This document shows positions 25,725 to 34,377 of a DNA stretch of 64,000 nucleotides, one piece after another (positions within the stretch are counted from its first letter, which is position 1; each line of letters opens with the position of its first letter). The stretch comes from Clostridia bacterium (GTDB lineage Bacteria; Bacillota; Clostridia; Oscillospirales; CAG-382): the NCBI GenBank assembly GCA_017399965.1, contig JAFQAP010000026.1, positions 1-64,000 of the forward strand, in the 5' to 3' direction. A program made the translations under genes and the position numbers. The notes beneath the pieces were generated by a model that was not told where the DNA came from, made no database searches, and worked only from the letters and a program-made list of their open reading frames with translations.

Positions 25725-26558
25725 TTAATAGACGTATTCGTTAATCCAATCTATCAACTCGTCTTGGCTTTCGGTAACTATCCCCACAACGGGAATGGCT
25801 TTAATATCGCCTTGCCATTCCTCGGGCCATTCAAGAGGACCGTCCGTAGACTGGCAAATATGATAGCTCTGGTGGTCCTCTTCACCGCCGGGGTGAGGTC
25901 TGGGGTCTTTGGCGATTATATCCACTATTTCATCATTTTCGTTTATCATCACCCACAAAACACCGATTTTCAGTTCTTCCGCACTTCCTTTATATGCGGC
26001 GGAAAAGCGCGCATTCAGCGTGGGATATTTGTTGTGGTCGCCTGCTGCAAACTCTGCGTCATTCATATTATAGTTCAGTGTTTCTTCAAGTCCGTGGAAC
26101 TTGAGTACAATATCCTTTGCGTGAAAAGGTCCGTCTGTTTCGTCGGTATCTATGGTGCAAGAAAATGTTTCAAACTCAATATCGGGTGTGAAAAGGAAAT
26201 ATCCGCTGTACCCTGCAGAGTACTGGTTAAAGGTCTGCTCTTCGGTAGAAACCACATTTCCGTCCCCGTCAAGAAAACTTCCCGAGAGGGTTACGGAATA
26301 GTTTTTGTTTGTGTTATTTTCTACGGTTACAATTACGGCTTTCTTTTCGCCGTAAACATATATTTTGTCCTTTACAACAATTTCACCTGTAAGGGAAACG
26401 CTGTTTTCCCCTTCGGTTTCGCTCTCGTTAACCTCGGGGGTGTATACGGATACGTTATCATAGTCGCTTTCCTCGTAAATATTCCCGTCGTCCTTACAGC
26501 CTGCAAATACAGCCGCAAGCATTAAAACCGTAATTAAAATAACTATAGTCTTTTTCAT
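25725..26558 (-). CDS. Family-A lipoprotein, A7 (tandem copy)
   Basis: The product is 277 residues with lipobox VFAGC (Cys21). It has the same SDYDNVSVY leader, an identical VNESETEGENS linker as A6, the core (ENNTNKNYSVTLSGSFLDGDG, FNQYSAGYSGYFLF) and terminal EWPEEWQGDIKAI. It differs from A6 mainly after residue 170 (for example AKDPRPHPGGEEDHQ against GRCPMLTTNGRENHQ). It is the third gene of the unit from 28286. Confidence 0.82.
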   Translation of the reverse strand: MKKTIVILITVLMLAAVFAGCKDDGNIYEESDYDNVSVYTPEVNESETEGENSVSLTGEIVVKDKIYVYGEKKAVIVTVENNTNKNYSVTLSGSFLDGDGNVVSTEEQTFNQYSAGYSGYFLFTPDIEFETFSCTIDTDETDGPFHAKDIVLKFHGLEETLNYNMNDAEFAAGDHNKYPTLNARFSAAYKGSAEELKIGVLWVMINENDEIVDIIAKDPRPHPGGEEDHQSYHICQSTDGPLEWPEEWQGDIKAIPVVGIVTESQDELIDWINEYVY

Positions 26559-26561
26559 AAT

Positions 26562-27425
26562 TTACTCCGCGCTTCCTTCGATGGGCGTCCTTCTCTTGGG
26601 CAGTATATTCCACCATACTTCATCGCTGTCGGGCACAACTCCTCTTACAATGCATATAGCGGTAAGATCCTCCCACTGTCCGTCATACTTCCAGCTTTTA
26701 TCTGTTGTCTGGTAAAGGTCAAAGGGATACCAGCCGCCGTCAGCGAAATAGGAGGGCGAATCATATCTGTTTACCTCGTCGCATATCGCCATAATTTCTC
26801 CCTCTGCGTTAAAGAATACCATTGTTACCCAAAAAGAAGCTTCGCTCTCGTTGGTGTATTCGAAGCGCATATCTGCCATTACCGTGGGATATTTTGTAAA
26901 ATCTTCCTGTCCTGCAAGTGACCATATAATGCTCGGCATTTCTTTCGTACCGGCGTATCTGAAAAACAAATCCTTTGCCAAAAAGGGACCCTTTGCCTGA
27001 GTGGTTTCTATTTCATAAGTAAACTTTTCAAACGCCATCTTGGGCTCGAAGAAGAAATAATTTTCATATCCTGCTGAGTATTGGTCGAGAGTCTGGGTTT
27101 CTTCTTTTAACACGTTGCCGTCTTTATCAAGATATTTTCCCTTTACGGTAACGCTGTAATCCTTGTTAGTGCCGTTTTTCACGCTTACTATTGCAATATT
27201 GTTTCCGCGGAAATCGTAAACCTTGTCTTTTACGGTAAATTCACCCGAAAGGGCGGGGGAAGAAACATCTTCCTTGTCGTTTTCGCTTACGTTTTCCTGC
27301 GGCTGATATACGGAAACATTATCGTAGTTACTTTCCTCATACAGATTATCGCCGCCTTCATCGCAAGCAGTAAACATTGATAATATCATCACCAACGCAA
27401 TTAATAAAAATATTGTCTTTTTCAT
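26562..27425 (-). CDS. Family-A lipoprotein, A8
   Basis: The product is 287 residues with lipobox MFTAC (Cys21), ESNYDNVSVY, an acidic linker and the core (GEFTVKDKVYDFRGNNI, NGTNKDYSVTVKGKYLDKDG, LDQYSAGYENYFFF). The C-terminal motif is reduced to KYDGQWEDLTAICIV. With its neighbour at 27429 it forms a sub-branch marked by the VYDFRG segment in the core. It is 3 bp from each neighbour. Confidence 0.82.
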   Translation of the reverse strand: MKKTIFLLIALVMILSMFTACDEGGDNLYEESNYDNVSVYQPQENVSENDKEDVSSPALSGEFTVKDKVYDFRGNNIAIVSVKNGTNKDYSVTVKGKYLDKDGNVLKEETQTLDQYSAGYENYFFFEPKMAFEKFTYEIETTQAKGPFLAKDLFFRYAGTKEMPSIIWSLAGQEDFTKYPTVMADMRFEYTNESEASFWVTMVFFNAEGEIMAICDEVNRYDSPSYFADGGWYPFDLYQTTDKSWKYDGQWEDLTAICIVRGVVPDSDEVWWNILPKRRTPIEGSAE

Positions 27426-27428
27426 ATT

Positions 27429-28286
27429 TTACTCCATACTTCCTTCGATACTGTAATCGGTATACGGTGTATCAAATATTTTGTCTTTATCTGCCGATAC
27501 TTCTACAACCGCGCATATTGCGGAAAAATTATTCCATTCATCGGGGTGCTTCCAGCTTTGGTCTGTGGTTTTGTGCATTGGAAAAGGTCGCCAGCCGTCT
27601 TCAAATTGACATGCTTCATCGAATCTGCACACATCGTCGCACAGCGCCATTATCTCGCCTTCCGCGCTCATTATTACCCAGCGCACGTAAAATGAAGACT
27701 GTTCTTCACTTGTATACTCATAACGCAGAACGCCGTTTACGGTGGGGTATCTTGTGTAATCTCCCTGCGCCATTAGGGAGCGAATAACGGTAGGCGCGTA
27801 ATTCAATCCGTTGTATTGGAAGTCAAAATACTTGGCAAAAAACGGTCCGTCCGCTTCGGTGGTTTCGAATTCGTATGTAAATTTATCAAAGGCGATATTC
27901 GGCTCAAAGATAAAATAATTTTCATACCCTGCGGAATATTGGTCAAGCGTTTTGGTTTCCGTCTTGAGCACCTTGCCGCTTTCATCAAGGAAAGAAGCCT
28001 TTATTGTAACGCTGTAATCCTTGTTAGTGCCGTTTTTTACGCTTACAATTGCAATATTCTTTCCGCGGAAATCGTAAACCTTGTCTTTTACGGTAAATTC
28101 ACCCGTAAGGGGCGCAGAAGAAACGTCTTCCTTGCCGTTTTCGCTTTCATTGTCGGGCGGCTGAAACACCGAAACGTTATCGTAGTTGCTTTCTTCGTAT
28201 TTGTCTTTGCTGTTTCCGTCTGCACAGCTTGTTGCAAATGCAAGGGTAAGGGCGAGCAGAAGCAGTATAATTATCGCTCTTTTCAT
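27429..28286 (-). CDS. Family-A lipoprotein, A9
   Basis: The product is 285 residues. ATG 28286 is chosen because GGAAGGTG lies 7 nt upstream; the in-frame GTG at 28295 is part of that site. Lipobox FATSC gives Cys21. The ESNYDNVSVF leader and core (GEFTVKDKVYDFRG, TNKDYSVTIKASFLDESG, LDQYSAGYENYFIF) are nearly those of A8, with a diverged C-terminal domain (KHPDEWNNFSAI). It is the first gene of a four-lipoprotein operon driven by promoter Op3. Confidence 0.83.
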   Translation of the reverse strand: MKRAIIILLLLALTLAFATSCADGNSKDKYEESNYDNVSVFQPPDNESENGKEDVSSAPLTGEFTVKDKVYDFRGKNIAIVSVKNGTNKDYSVTIKASFLDESGKVLKTETKTLDQYSAGYENYFIFEPNIAFDKFTYEFETTEADGPFFAKYFDFQYNGLNYAPTVIRSLMAQGDYTRYPTVNGVLRYEYTSEEQSSFYVRWVIMSAEGEIMALCDDVCRFDEACQFEDGWRPFPMHKTTDQSWKHPDEWNNFSAICAVVEVSADKDKIFDTPYTDYSIEGSME

Positions 28287-28320
28287 AACAAACACCTTCC
28301 GTATATTATTTTACGGTGTA

Positions 28321-28352
28321 AGTGTAAAACCCAATTCTCAATAAATTATCAA
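28321..28352 (-). promoter_or_regulatory. Direct-repeat promoter Op3 (drives 28286-24827)
   Basis: TTGATAATTTA and TTGAGAATTGG form an 11-bp-period direct repeat (28331-28352), then nine bases after TTGAGA to TACACT (28321-28326), about 28 nt before the gene. Confidence 0.78.
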
Positions 28353-28382
28353 ATTTTATAAATATTTTTTTATATTTATATA

Positions 28383-28468
28383 AAAAGTCCGACACGCCGA
28401 GGAAAGGGTGTGTCTTTCTCGGCGTGCCGGCACAAATCATTCAAAAAGGAGTGTCTTTTGCAGACTGT
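28383..28468 (-). ncRNA. Candidate ~85-nt small RNA with anti-Shine-Dalgarno segment
   Basis: Promoter Op4 (-10 at 28475-28480) fires into this stretch, which has no open frame of note and ends in a strong terminator (28391-28428). The RNA would contain AAAAGACACUCCUU (28446-28459 complement). That segment can pair over 14 nt (13 Watson-Crick and one G-U) with the ribosome site AAGGAGUGUUUUUU directly before the ATG at 38278, the first gene of the ten-gene operon. A shorter match exists to the AAAAAGGAG site of the gene at 21382. Existence of the RNA is inferred from promoter plus terminator. Confidence 0.45.
28391..28428 (-). terminator. Terminator between the ten-gene operon and the four-lipoprotein operon
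   Basis: CACGCCGAG and CTCGGCGTG pair, extended by outer bases, and a T run follows on the minus strand. It closes transcription from 28521 and from Op4 before promoter Op3. Confidence 0.85.
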
Positions 28469-28474
28469 GTTTGC

Positions 28475-28506
28475 AGTATAAAACCTAATTGTAAAGGAAA
28501 GATAAA
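28475..28506 (-). promoter_or_regulatory. Direct-repeat promoter Op4 (no gene directly downstream)
   Basis: TTTATCTTTCC and TTTACAATTAG form an 11-bp-period direct repeat (28485-28506), then nine bases after TTTACA to a perfect-looking TATACT (28475-28480). The next feature downstream is a terminator, not a gene. Confidence 0.7.
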
Positions 28507-28520
28507 ATTTTAAAAACTTT

Positions 28521-29384
28521 TTAAATATTTCTTTTACGCACACGTAAATAAGAAATTATACAGCCTAAAACCGCTATTCCGGTCAAAAATCCGATAGATA
28601 TAAATACGTCTGTCCAGGATATATTATAGAAATCGCACCAGAATTGCTGGTCCTCGCCCGGCACCTTGTAGAAATAGAAAAATCGGGTTACGTTTGTAGG
28701 GTAGTGGCTTAACGTTTCAAGCAGCAATCCGTCGTTGGCGGGTGTACGAAGATCGATAAAATATACCGCCAGCGTGTATATTGTGGGAACTATCGCCGCG
28801 GCGATACCGTTTTTGAATATTGCGCCAATGCAATAGGTAACACCTATAAAGAACACGGTGCAGGGGAAACCCTTAAATACGCACATACGCAACGTTCTCA
28901 CCGTTGAATCCGCAATGTATTCCCAAATTCCCATATCCACCACTCCGCCGCGGGTGATCACGTATCCGTGTACGTAGGCAAAGCTTGCAATGAGCATAAG
29001 TGCAAACCCTAAAGCCGTGAGCGCGGCAATACGGGAAAGCAGATATACGGTTGGGCGCATTCCGCCCGCTTTTTCAATTTCAAAAAATCTGTCGCCGTAA
29101 TCCCGGTTAATAACAATAGCTGTAAAAAACACCATTACCAGCGGAAACAGGTAGGTAGTAAACATATTTGGCACGTTGCCCATAAGCTTGTAATAGCTGT
29201 GGGCGGTAAGCACGAATCGGGGGTCGGTATCCACTATTGATTCGTAGGTTTCCATATCAGTATAGCCGAAAGAGGGCTTGGAAAGCCGCCAACCTACGAG
29301 AAGCACAAACAGTATCATACACAGCCAGAAGGTTCTTGAACGCACCAGATTTTTAATTGTGGCATTAAATCCTTTTATAAACAT
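28521..29384 (-). CDS. ABC-2 type permease, type 2, copy 2
   Basis: The product is 287 residues with about six membrane segments, the ATIKNLVRSRTFW lead and the elbow motif RDYGDRFFEIEKAGGMRPT. It ends the ten-gene operon that begins with another type-2 permease (36583) and contains only one type-1 permease and one ATPase. It could form an alternative exporter with those shared subunits. It follows family-B gene 29386 with a 1-bp gap. Confidence 0.87.
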   Translation of the reverse strand: MFIKGFNATIKNLVRSRTFWLCMILFVLLVGWRLSKPSFGYTDMETYESIVDTDPRFVLTAHSYYKLMGNVPNMFTTYLFPLVMVFFTAIVINRDYGDRFFEIEKAGGMRPTVYLLSRIAALTALGFALMLIASFAYVHGYVITRGGVVDMGIWEYIADSTVRTLRMCVFKGFPCTVFFIGVTYCIGAIFKNGIAAAIVPTIYTLAVYFIDLRTPANDGLLLETLSHYPTNVTRFFYFYKVPGEDQQFWCDFYNISWTDVFISIGFLTGIAVLGCIISYLRVRKRNI

Positions 29385-29385
29385 C

Positions 29386-30648
29386 CTACTCGCCTCCTAT
29401 GGTATCGTAAATTATTTTATCAAGATAACTTGCAAGCTCCTTGCACCCGTTAAGGTGGAACATACCGGACGCAAAATTATCGTCGCTGTAGGTAGACCAA
29501 GCATCGTTGTTCTCCCCGTAGCGGTAAAAGAAGGAGCATAGATTTACGCTTGAATACCAGCAGCTGGGAAAGCCGTTCAGATGCACGCACACGCGGTATT
29601 TGTCCACCCCCGTGTTGTCCTCAAAGCCCACGTTTCCGCAGTTGTCAAAGAGGGCAACCCACATTCTTTCTATCTCCGCAAGCCGGTCCTCATCGGTAAT
29701 ACGTACAAGTGCAACCACCTTTTGCGCCTGCTCATCATAAAGCTCAATAACCACGCTTTTTTCATCGGCGGCGTATTCGTATTTATAGGGCTTATTGGGG
29801 ATACAGTTGAGGAATATGTTTTCCGGTTCTTCGGTGGTATTCACCTTGCGCAGGTTAACTCCGTTTTCAAAGAAAACCGCCGTGCGGGTGTTGTTTTTTA
29901 TTTTGTCGGAAAGCTTGTTAAATACATAGCTGTGGGCAATATCACCGCATATAGCTTTGTATTCCTCCTCGTTTGGCGCGCTTTCGTAACCGCACACCAT
30001 TATGGCACCCATATCGAATTTCGCTCCGTCGGAGGAAACAATGTCCTCCTGCCGCAAAACGAGAGGGTATATTACTTCAATGCGTGTTATAAGGGCTTCA
30101 ACAATATCGTTATCAAGGCAGAAGGAATATTCGGGCAGGGACGTAACCTTGTTAAAAAGGCTGTAATATTCCTCGGTGGAGTAATATCCAACCCCCGCAA
30201 AGCTTTTTACATTTCCGTTTATATCGGTAATACGTATAATATCGTATTCGGTAAACAGCTTTACCGTGTCATCAAGAAGCTCCCGCAGGTCCTCTTCGGT
30301 AACCACAAACCACTCTCCGTTTTCCCGCTTTTGGTTGAATTCATTAACCTGCTCCGCCGTATATATCCCCGCAACGGTCAGCCCGTTTTCTTCGGATATA
30401 AAGGTGTACTTGCCCCATTTTCCTTCCTGTGCAGTACCGCCTATTTCGGGAGCGAGATCGGAAGAAGTATCGTCGGGAACGGAAATATCAATATCAATAT
30501 CGGGTAAAGAACCGTCGGCAGGTACGCTTTCTTCGGGAATACTCACTTCTTCCGTATCGCTTTCCGTATGGGAAACTTCTGTGTTTTCTCCGCAGGAAGC
30601 AAGCAACAGAATAAAAGCAAGCAAAAGAAAAAATATTCTTTTTTTCAT
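29386..30648 (-). CDS. Family-B lipoprotein, B2
   Basis: The product is 420 residues with lipobox LLASC (Cys19), a long Ser/Glu/Asp linker, then the family-B core (GKYTFISEENGLTVAGIY, EQVNEFNQKRENGEWF, YDIIRITDINGNVKSFAG, YYSTEEYYSLFN) at about 75-180. A second half ends near YRVCVHLNGFPSCWYSS. It is secreted and membrane anchored. No known domain is recognised. It is one of two adjacent B genes in the ten-gene operon, with 3 bp between them. Confidence 0.8.
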   Translation of the reverse strand: MKKRIFFLLLAFILLLASCGENTEVSHTESDTEEVSIPEESVPADGSLPDIDIDISVPDDTSSDLAPEIGGTAQEGKWGKYTFISEENGLTVAGIYTAEQVNEFNQKRENGEWFVVTEEDLRELLDDTVKLFTEYDIIRITDINGNVKSFAGVGYYSTEEYYSLFNKVTSLPEYSFCLDNDIVEALITRIEVIYPLVLRQEDIVSSDGAKFDMGAIMVCGYESAPNEEEYKAICGDIAHSYVFNKLSDKIKNNTRTAVFFENGVNLRKVNTTEEPENIFLNCIPNKPYKYEYAADEKSVVIELYDEQAQKVVALVRITDEDRLAEIERMWVALFDNCGNVGFEDNTGVDKYRVCVHLNGFPSCWYSSVNLCSFFYRYGENNDAWSTYSDDNFASGMFHLNGCKELASYLDKIIYDTIGGE

Positions 30649-30651
30649 TTT

Positions 30652-31911
30652 TTATTTCTCCTTTAATCTTTCTTCAAGAAGTCTGTTTGCAAATTCGGAT
30701 ACACTTTCGCAGCCCATTGCACCCAGTCTGGTCTTGCCGTTTTCCAGTTCAAAAAATACGGGGTTTCCCACTACCAGCGTAAACTGGTCAATATTTCCTT
30801 CGGGATAATACATAAAGGCGATATCCGGCATATAACCTATAACGGTAAATCCGTTAAGATATACCGCGGCTCTGTAATTATGGGTGGGGGGAAACTGTTC
30901 GGTGTCCTGTATAAATAAAAATTCATCACAGCGTGTCCGCAGTTCCGATATAAGCTCGGGGTCGGTCTGCTCGTCTATGCGTATACGGGCGACCATTTTC
31001 TGTGTTTCCTCGCTCCACAGCTCAATAACGATATTGGGGGATATGCAATCGTATTTGTATGTTCCCATTTGGCTGTAGCCGAAGTTGCCTTCCAGCATTT
31101 TGACAGTAACCGCACTTTTGCCCTTGGAAATGTTTTCGGTGTGCCAAAGCGCTATGTTTGTACCCACGGCTTTAAAGTAAAATACGTCGCCCGCGGTGTC
31201 TTCAAAGCCTTTTTTGTCGATCTCGTGCACGAATACGTCGTTGTAGTATTCCGCAAGGTCGTTAAGCTCGCTTTCTGTCATAGGCTTTGCATCGGAAAGC
31301 ACGATCCTATCGCGGGTTTCGTTGTCCATACCCGTTACCGCCAGCGCGCAGGCACTGTTAAGCACTTCAATACGCTTGTACATCGCCCACAGCAGTTCTT
31401 CTTTAAAATCAAAGCTGTAGCTTTCTTCAACATCACCCATGTCAAACCCGTTAAAGCAGGCGTAATAATCTTCACTGCCGTAAAAGCTTGCGCCGTAATA
31501 GGTGGATATACTGCCGTCAAGACTGCGTATGCGCACTATATCGTAATTATCTATCAGGTTTTTGGTGTCCCATATCAGATATTCGATCTCCTCTGCGGTA
31601 AGAGAAAACCATTCTCCGTTTTCACGTCGGGTATTTATATCGGTTATCTGCTCATAGCTGTATATGGTAATTACTCTTTTGCCGTCCTGCTCGCTTTCAA
31701 AGCAGTATTCGCCGAATTTACCTTCCAGAGCTTCGCCCGGTGTTTCGGTGTCGATAGATATTTCGGTTTCGCTTTCTTCTTCGGGCAGGGAAGCGTCTTT
31801 TGAAATTTCTTTCGATACTTCCTTTGAAACCTCGTTTTTGCTTTGCTCACATCCGCAGAAAAGGGCAAGAATAAGAGATATCAAAAGAAAACAAGATATA
31901 ATTCTTTTCAT
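30652..31911 (-). CDS. Family-B lipoprotein, B3
   Basis: The product is 419 residues with lipobox LFCGC (Cys21). A charged linker with repeated KEVSKE-type steps leads to the core (YCFESEQDGKRVITIYSYEQI, RRENGEWFSLTAEEIEYLI, YDIVRIRSLDGSISTYYGA, SFYGSEDYYACFNGFD). The late motif is YRAAVYLNGFTVIGY. The shared LNGF segment and the YDI[IV]R block unite the family. It lies 1 bp upstream-adjacent to the family-A gene 31913 in the same operon. Confidence 0.8.
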   Translation of the reverse strand: MKRIISCFLLISLILALFCGCEQSKNEVSKEVSKEISKDASLPEEESETEISIDTETPGEALEGKFGEYCFESEQDGKRVITIYSYEQITDINTRRENGEWFSLTAEEIEYLIWDTKNLIDNYDIVRIRSLDGSISTYYGASFYGSEDYYACFNGFDMGDVEESYSFDFKEELLWAMYKRIEVLNSACALAVTGMDNETRDRIVLSDAKPMTESELNDLAEYYNDVFVHEIDKKGFEDTAGDVFYFKAVGTNIALWHTENISKGKSAVTVKMLEGNFGYSQMGTYKYDCISPNIVIELWSEETQKMVARIRIDEQTDPELISELRTRCDEFLFIQDTEQFPPTHNYRAAVYLNGFTVIGYMPDIAFMYYPEGNIDQFTLVVGNPVFFELENGKTRLGAMGCESVSEFANRLLEERLKEK

Positions 31912-31912
31912 T

Positions 31913-32740
31913 TTAATCTCCCCGTTTTTCCACAGAGGTTATACAGCATATGGAGTATATTTCTCCCTTCATTTCTTCGGGCCAAACGAGCTTATCCTCG
32001 GTGGTGTAATAAATGTAGGGCGTGGAGTAATTTTCCTGGTCGCCTGCAAAGAACAGCTTGCCGAATTTGCGTATGTAAATCACTTCGCCGCGGTCATTAA
32101 GTATAACAGATGTCCATTCCACGTTTATGGACGTTCTGTCCGTGCGGTGGTTTTTAAAACCGCACAGCGCCTGTATCATAGGATAAAAGGTATTGTCGCC
32201 CTGCTCCGTCAATTCGTCCACAGGCCATTTTCCTTCTACAAGTCCGCCGAAATCGTATTCAACATCGTTTATATACATTGTTTCATTTGTTTCTTCCACG
32301 GTGAAGGAGTATTTAAACTTTTCAAACTGCATTTCGGGGTGGAACAGAAAATAGTGGGTGTTTCCTGCGGCAAACTGGTCAAAGGTCTGGGTTTCCGTCC
32401 TTAATTCAGTGCCGTTTTTATCAAAATAGGTGCCCGTAATAGTAACAACATAATTGGTTTCGGTCTGGTTTTCAAGGTTAATGATAACGAAATCGTTGCC
32501 TTTATAAACGTATCTTTTGTCCTTGGCAACAATATTTCCCGTTACTACGATGCTGTTTTCCGTGTTTTCGGGCGTGCTTTCGGTTTCGGTTTTGTCCTCG
32601 TTCCCTTCGGGAGTGAAAACGGAAACATTATCATAGCTTTCAATAGGGTCGGTATTTCCGTCGTTTTCTTCTTGCTGGCATCCTGCAAAAGTGCCGATAG
32701 CAAGTAAAAGTGTAAGTGTAATAATTATAATTTTTTTCAT
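31913..32740 (-). CDS. Family-A lipoprotein, A10
   Basis: The product is 275 residues with lipobox TFAGC (Cys21), ESYDNVSVF, an acidic linker and the core (GNIVAKDKRYVYKGND, ENQTETNYVVTITGTYFDKN, FDQFAAGNTHYFLF). It ends with VWPEEMKGEIYSI. The start overlaps the stop of the second ATPase by 4 bp and has AGGAGG, exactly as A2 overlaps the first ATPase. This repeats the ATPase-lipoprotein coupling. Confidence 0.82.
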   Translation of the reverse strand: MKKIIIITLTLLLAIGTFAGCQQEENDGNTDPIESYDNVSVFTPEGNEDKTETESTPENTENSIVVTGNIVAKDKRYVYKGNDFVIINLENQTETNYVVTITGTYFDKNGTELRTETQTFDQFAAGNTHYFLFHPEMQFEKFKYSFTVEETNETMYINDVEYDFGGLVEGKWPVDELTEQGDNTFYPMIQALCGFKNHRTDRTSINVEWTSVILNDRGEVIYIRKFGKLFFAGDQENYSTPYIYYTTEDKLVWPEEMKGEIYSICCITSVEKRGD

Positions 32741-33615
32741 CTCTTAACTCCTCCTAAAGCATAAATGTACGCATCTTCAAGTGTGGGGGTAACGGATATA
32801 GACTTTTCCGTAAAAGGCTTTTCCGCAACGTATCTCACACAGGGACTGCCGTCTATGTACGCAACGGAGGTTACTACAGCCTCTCTGCGTAGCATTTCTT
32901 CCTCTTCCTTGGTTCCCGTATGCTCAAACATCTTTCCCGAAACACGGTCAATAAAGTTAGACTTTTCTCCAAGGTATTTCACTTCACCTTGTTCAAGCAC
33001 ACAGATGTTGTTGCAAAGATGCTCAATATCAGCCGTAATATGTGTGGAAAAGATTATAGTTCTTTCCATTGCTATCTTGGAAAGCAGATTCAGGAAATAC
33101 AGTCTCTCCTCCGGGTCAAGTCCCGTAGTTGGTTCGTCGATGATGAGCACCTTGGGATCACCAATCAAAGCCTGGGCGATTCCCGCTCGTCTCAACATAC
33201 CGCCGGAATACTTGCCCAAACGCTTCTTTTCTTCTCCTACCAATCCAACGGTTTCTATTGCATTTGTAATTCTTTCTTTGCGTTCTTTTTTGTCTTTTAT
33301 TCCCTTTAAAATACAAACGTAATCCAAAAACTCAACAATATTCATTCTGGGCATCAGCTTTGTACTTTGAGGCAAATATCCCAACGAAGAACGGAATTCG
33401 TCTTTGTTTGCTTTCAGTTCCTTGCCGTCAAAATATATTTCGCCTTCCGTTGCGTCCATAATAGTTGCAACAATGCGCATTAAAGTTGTCTTTCCCGCAC
33501 CGTTACGACCGATAAGACCGAATATGCCTTGACCTATCTCGATATTCACGCCGTTAAGTGCTTTTTTCTTACCTCTGGGGTAGATTTTGGTTATGTTTTT
33601 AATTTCTATTTTCAT
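32737..33615 (-). CDS. ABC exporter ATPase (BcrA/NatA-like), copy 2
   Basis: The product is 292 residues with Walker A GRNGAGKT (36-43), signature YSGGM, Walker B IIDEP and switch His192, the same as copy 1 except at residues 108, 110, 134 and 135. At DNA level the two copies alternate between almost identical stretches and stretches with many silent changes (for example around 33120-33240). That patchwork is expected from gene conversion. It should power the permeases at 33633, 36583 and 28521. Confidence 0.93.
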   Translation of the reverse strand: MKIEIKNITKIYPRGKKKALNGVNIEIGQGIFGLIGRNGAGKTTLMRIVATIMDATEGEIYFDGKELKANKDEFRSSLGYLPQSTKLMPRMNIVEFLDYVCILKGIKDKKERKERITNAIETVGLVGEEKKRLGKYSGGMLRRAGIAQALIGDPKVLIIDEPTTGLDPEERLYFLNLLSKIAMERTIIFSTHITADIEHLCNNICVLEQGEVKYLGEKSNFIDRVSGKMFEHTGTKEEEEMLRREAVVTSVAYIDGSPCVRYVAEKPFTEKSISVTPTLEDAYIYALGGVKR

Positions 33616-33632
33616 AATGTTTTTCCTTTCAA

Positions 33633-34370
33633 TTAATCATTAAAGCCTTGGTGTAATTTCTCTCTGCGGAGTAAAAAGTATGTAGCAACCAGCATTACAA
33701 CTGCCAATCCGAAGAAAAGAAGTCTGTTATACGTCCACAGCGGACCTACACGGTAATACTCTGTAAGCACCGTATCGCCCATAAAATAGTTGGATAAGAA
33801 CGGGTCAAACAAGCATTTTCTTATATCCGTATAACCGGAGTGGATATCGTAATTAAATCCGTTGAACACGGTATATACCAAAACTCCCAATCCCACGGGG
33901 GCATAGCAGTTTTTGATGGCAACGCGCATAAACAAAAAGAGGGATGCAAAAAATACCGTGGTAACAAAGGCGGAAATAAACATATATACCTTGTAGTTTT
34001 CGGGAATATGTATGGGAATAATAATTTTCGATTGTTGTGGAACATACGGTTCGTATTCAAACAGTGCAACCATCGCAAAAGCGGCGGTAATGGCAAACAG
34101 CAGTATTGCAATAAACTTTGTATAAAGCAATTTTGTGGTTTTTACGCCGCAAGTAAGCCCAAGCTCAATTTCAAAATTATCATACAGCAAAAAGGAAATA
34201 GGCAATAGCAGTACAAACGGTATAAAAAACTCGGTGGAATCAATAAATCCGTGCTCGGGCAGTGCCACTATAAGGTGGTGCGGCTGCCACACCGTGCAGG
34301 AAAAGGCAAGCAGAAAAAGGGCAATTACAAGAAAATATGCGTTTTTCTTTAATGAACGCCAAAAAAGCAT
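33633..34370 (-). CDS. ABC-2 type permease, type 1, copy 2
   Basis: The product is 245 residues with about six membrane segments and the elbow motif YDNFEIELGLTCG. It is homologous throughout to the permease at 16764, with the last ~50 residues almost identical and the central loops diverged (for example EPYVPQQSKIIIPIHIPENY). It is 17 bp from the ATPase, the same spacing as in copy 1, and is preceded by AAAGGAG. Confidence 0.88.
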   Translation of the reverse strand: MLFWRSLKKNAYFLVIALFLLAFSCTVWQPHHLIVALPEHGFIDSTEFFIPFVLLLPISFLLYDNFEIELGLTCGVKTTKLLYTKFIAILLFAITAAFAMVALFEYEPYVPQQSKIIIPIHIPENYKVYMFISAFVTTVFFASLFLFMRVAIKNCYAPVGLGVLVYTVFNGFNYDIHSGYTDIRKCLFDPFLSNYFMGDTVLTEYYRVGPLWTYNRLLFFGLAVVMLVATYFLLRREKLHQGFND

Positions 34371-34377
34371 TTTTGTT

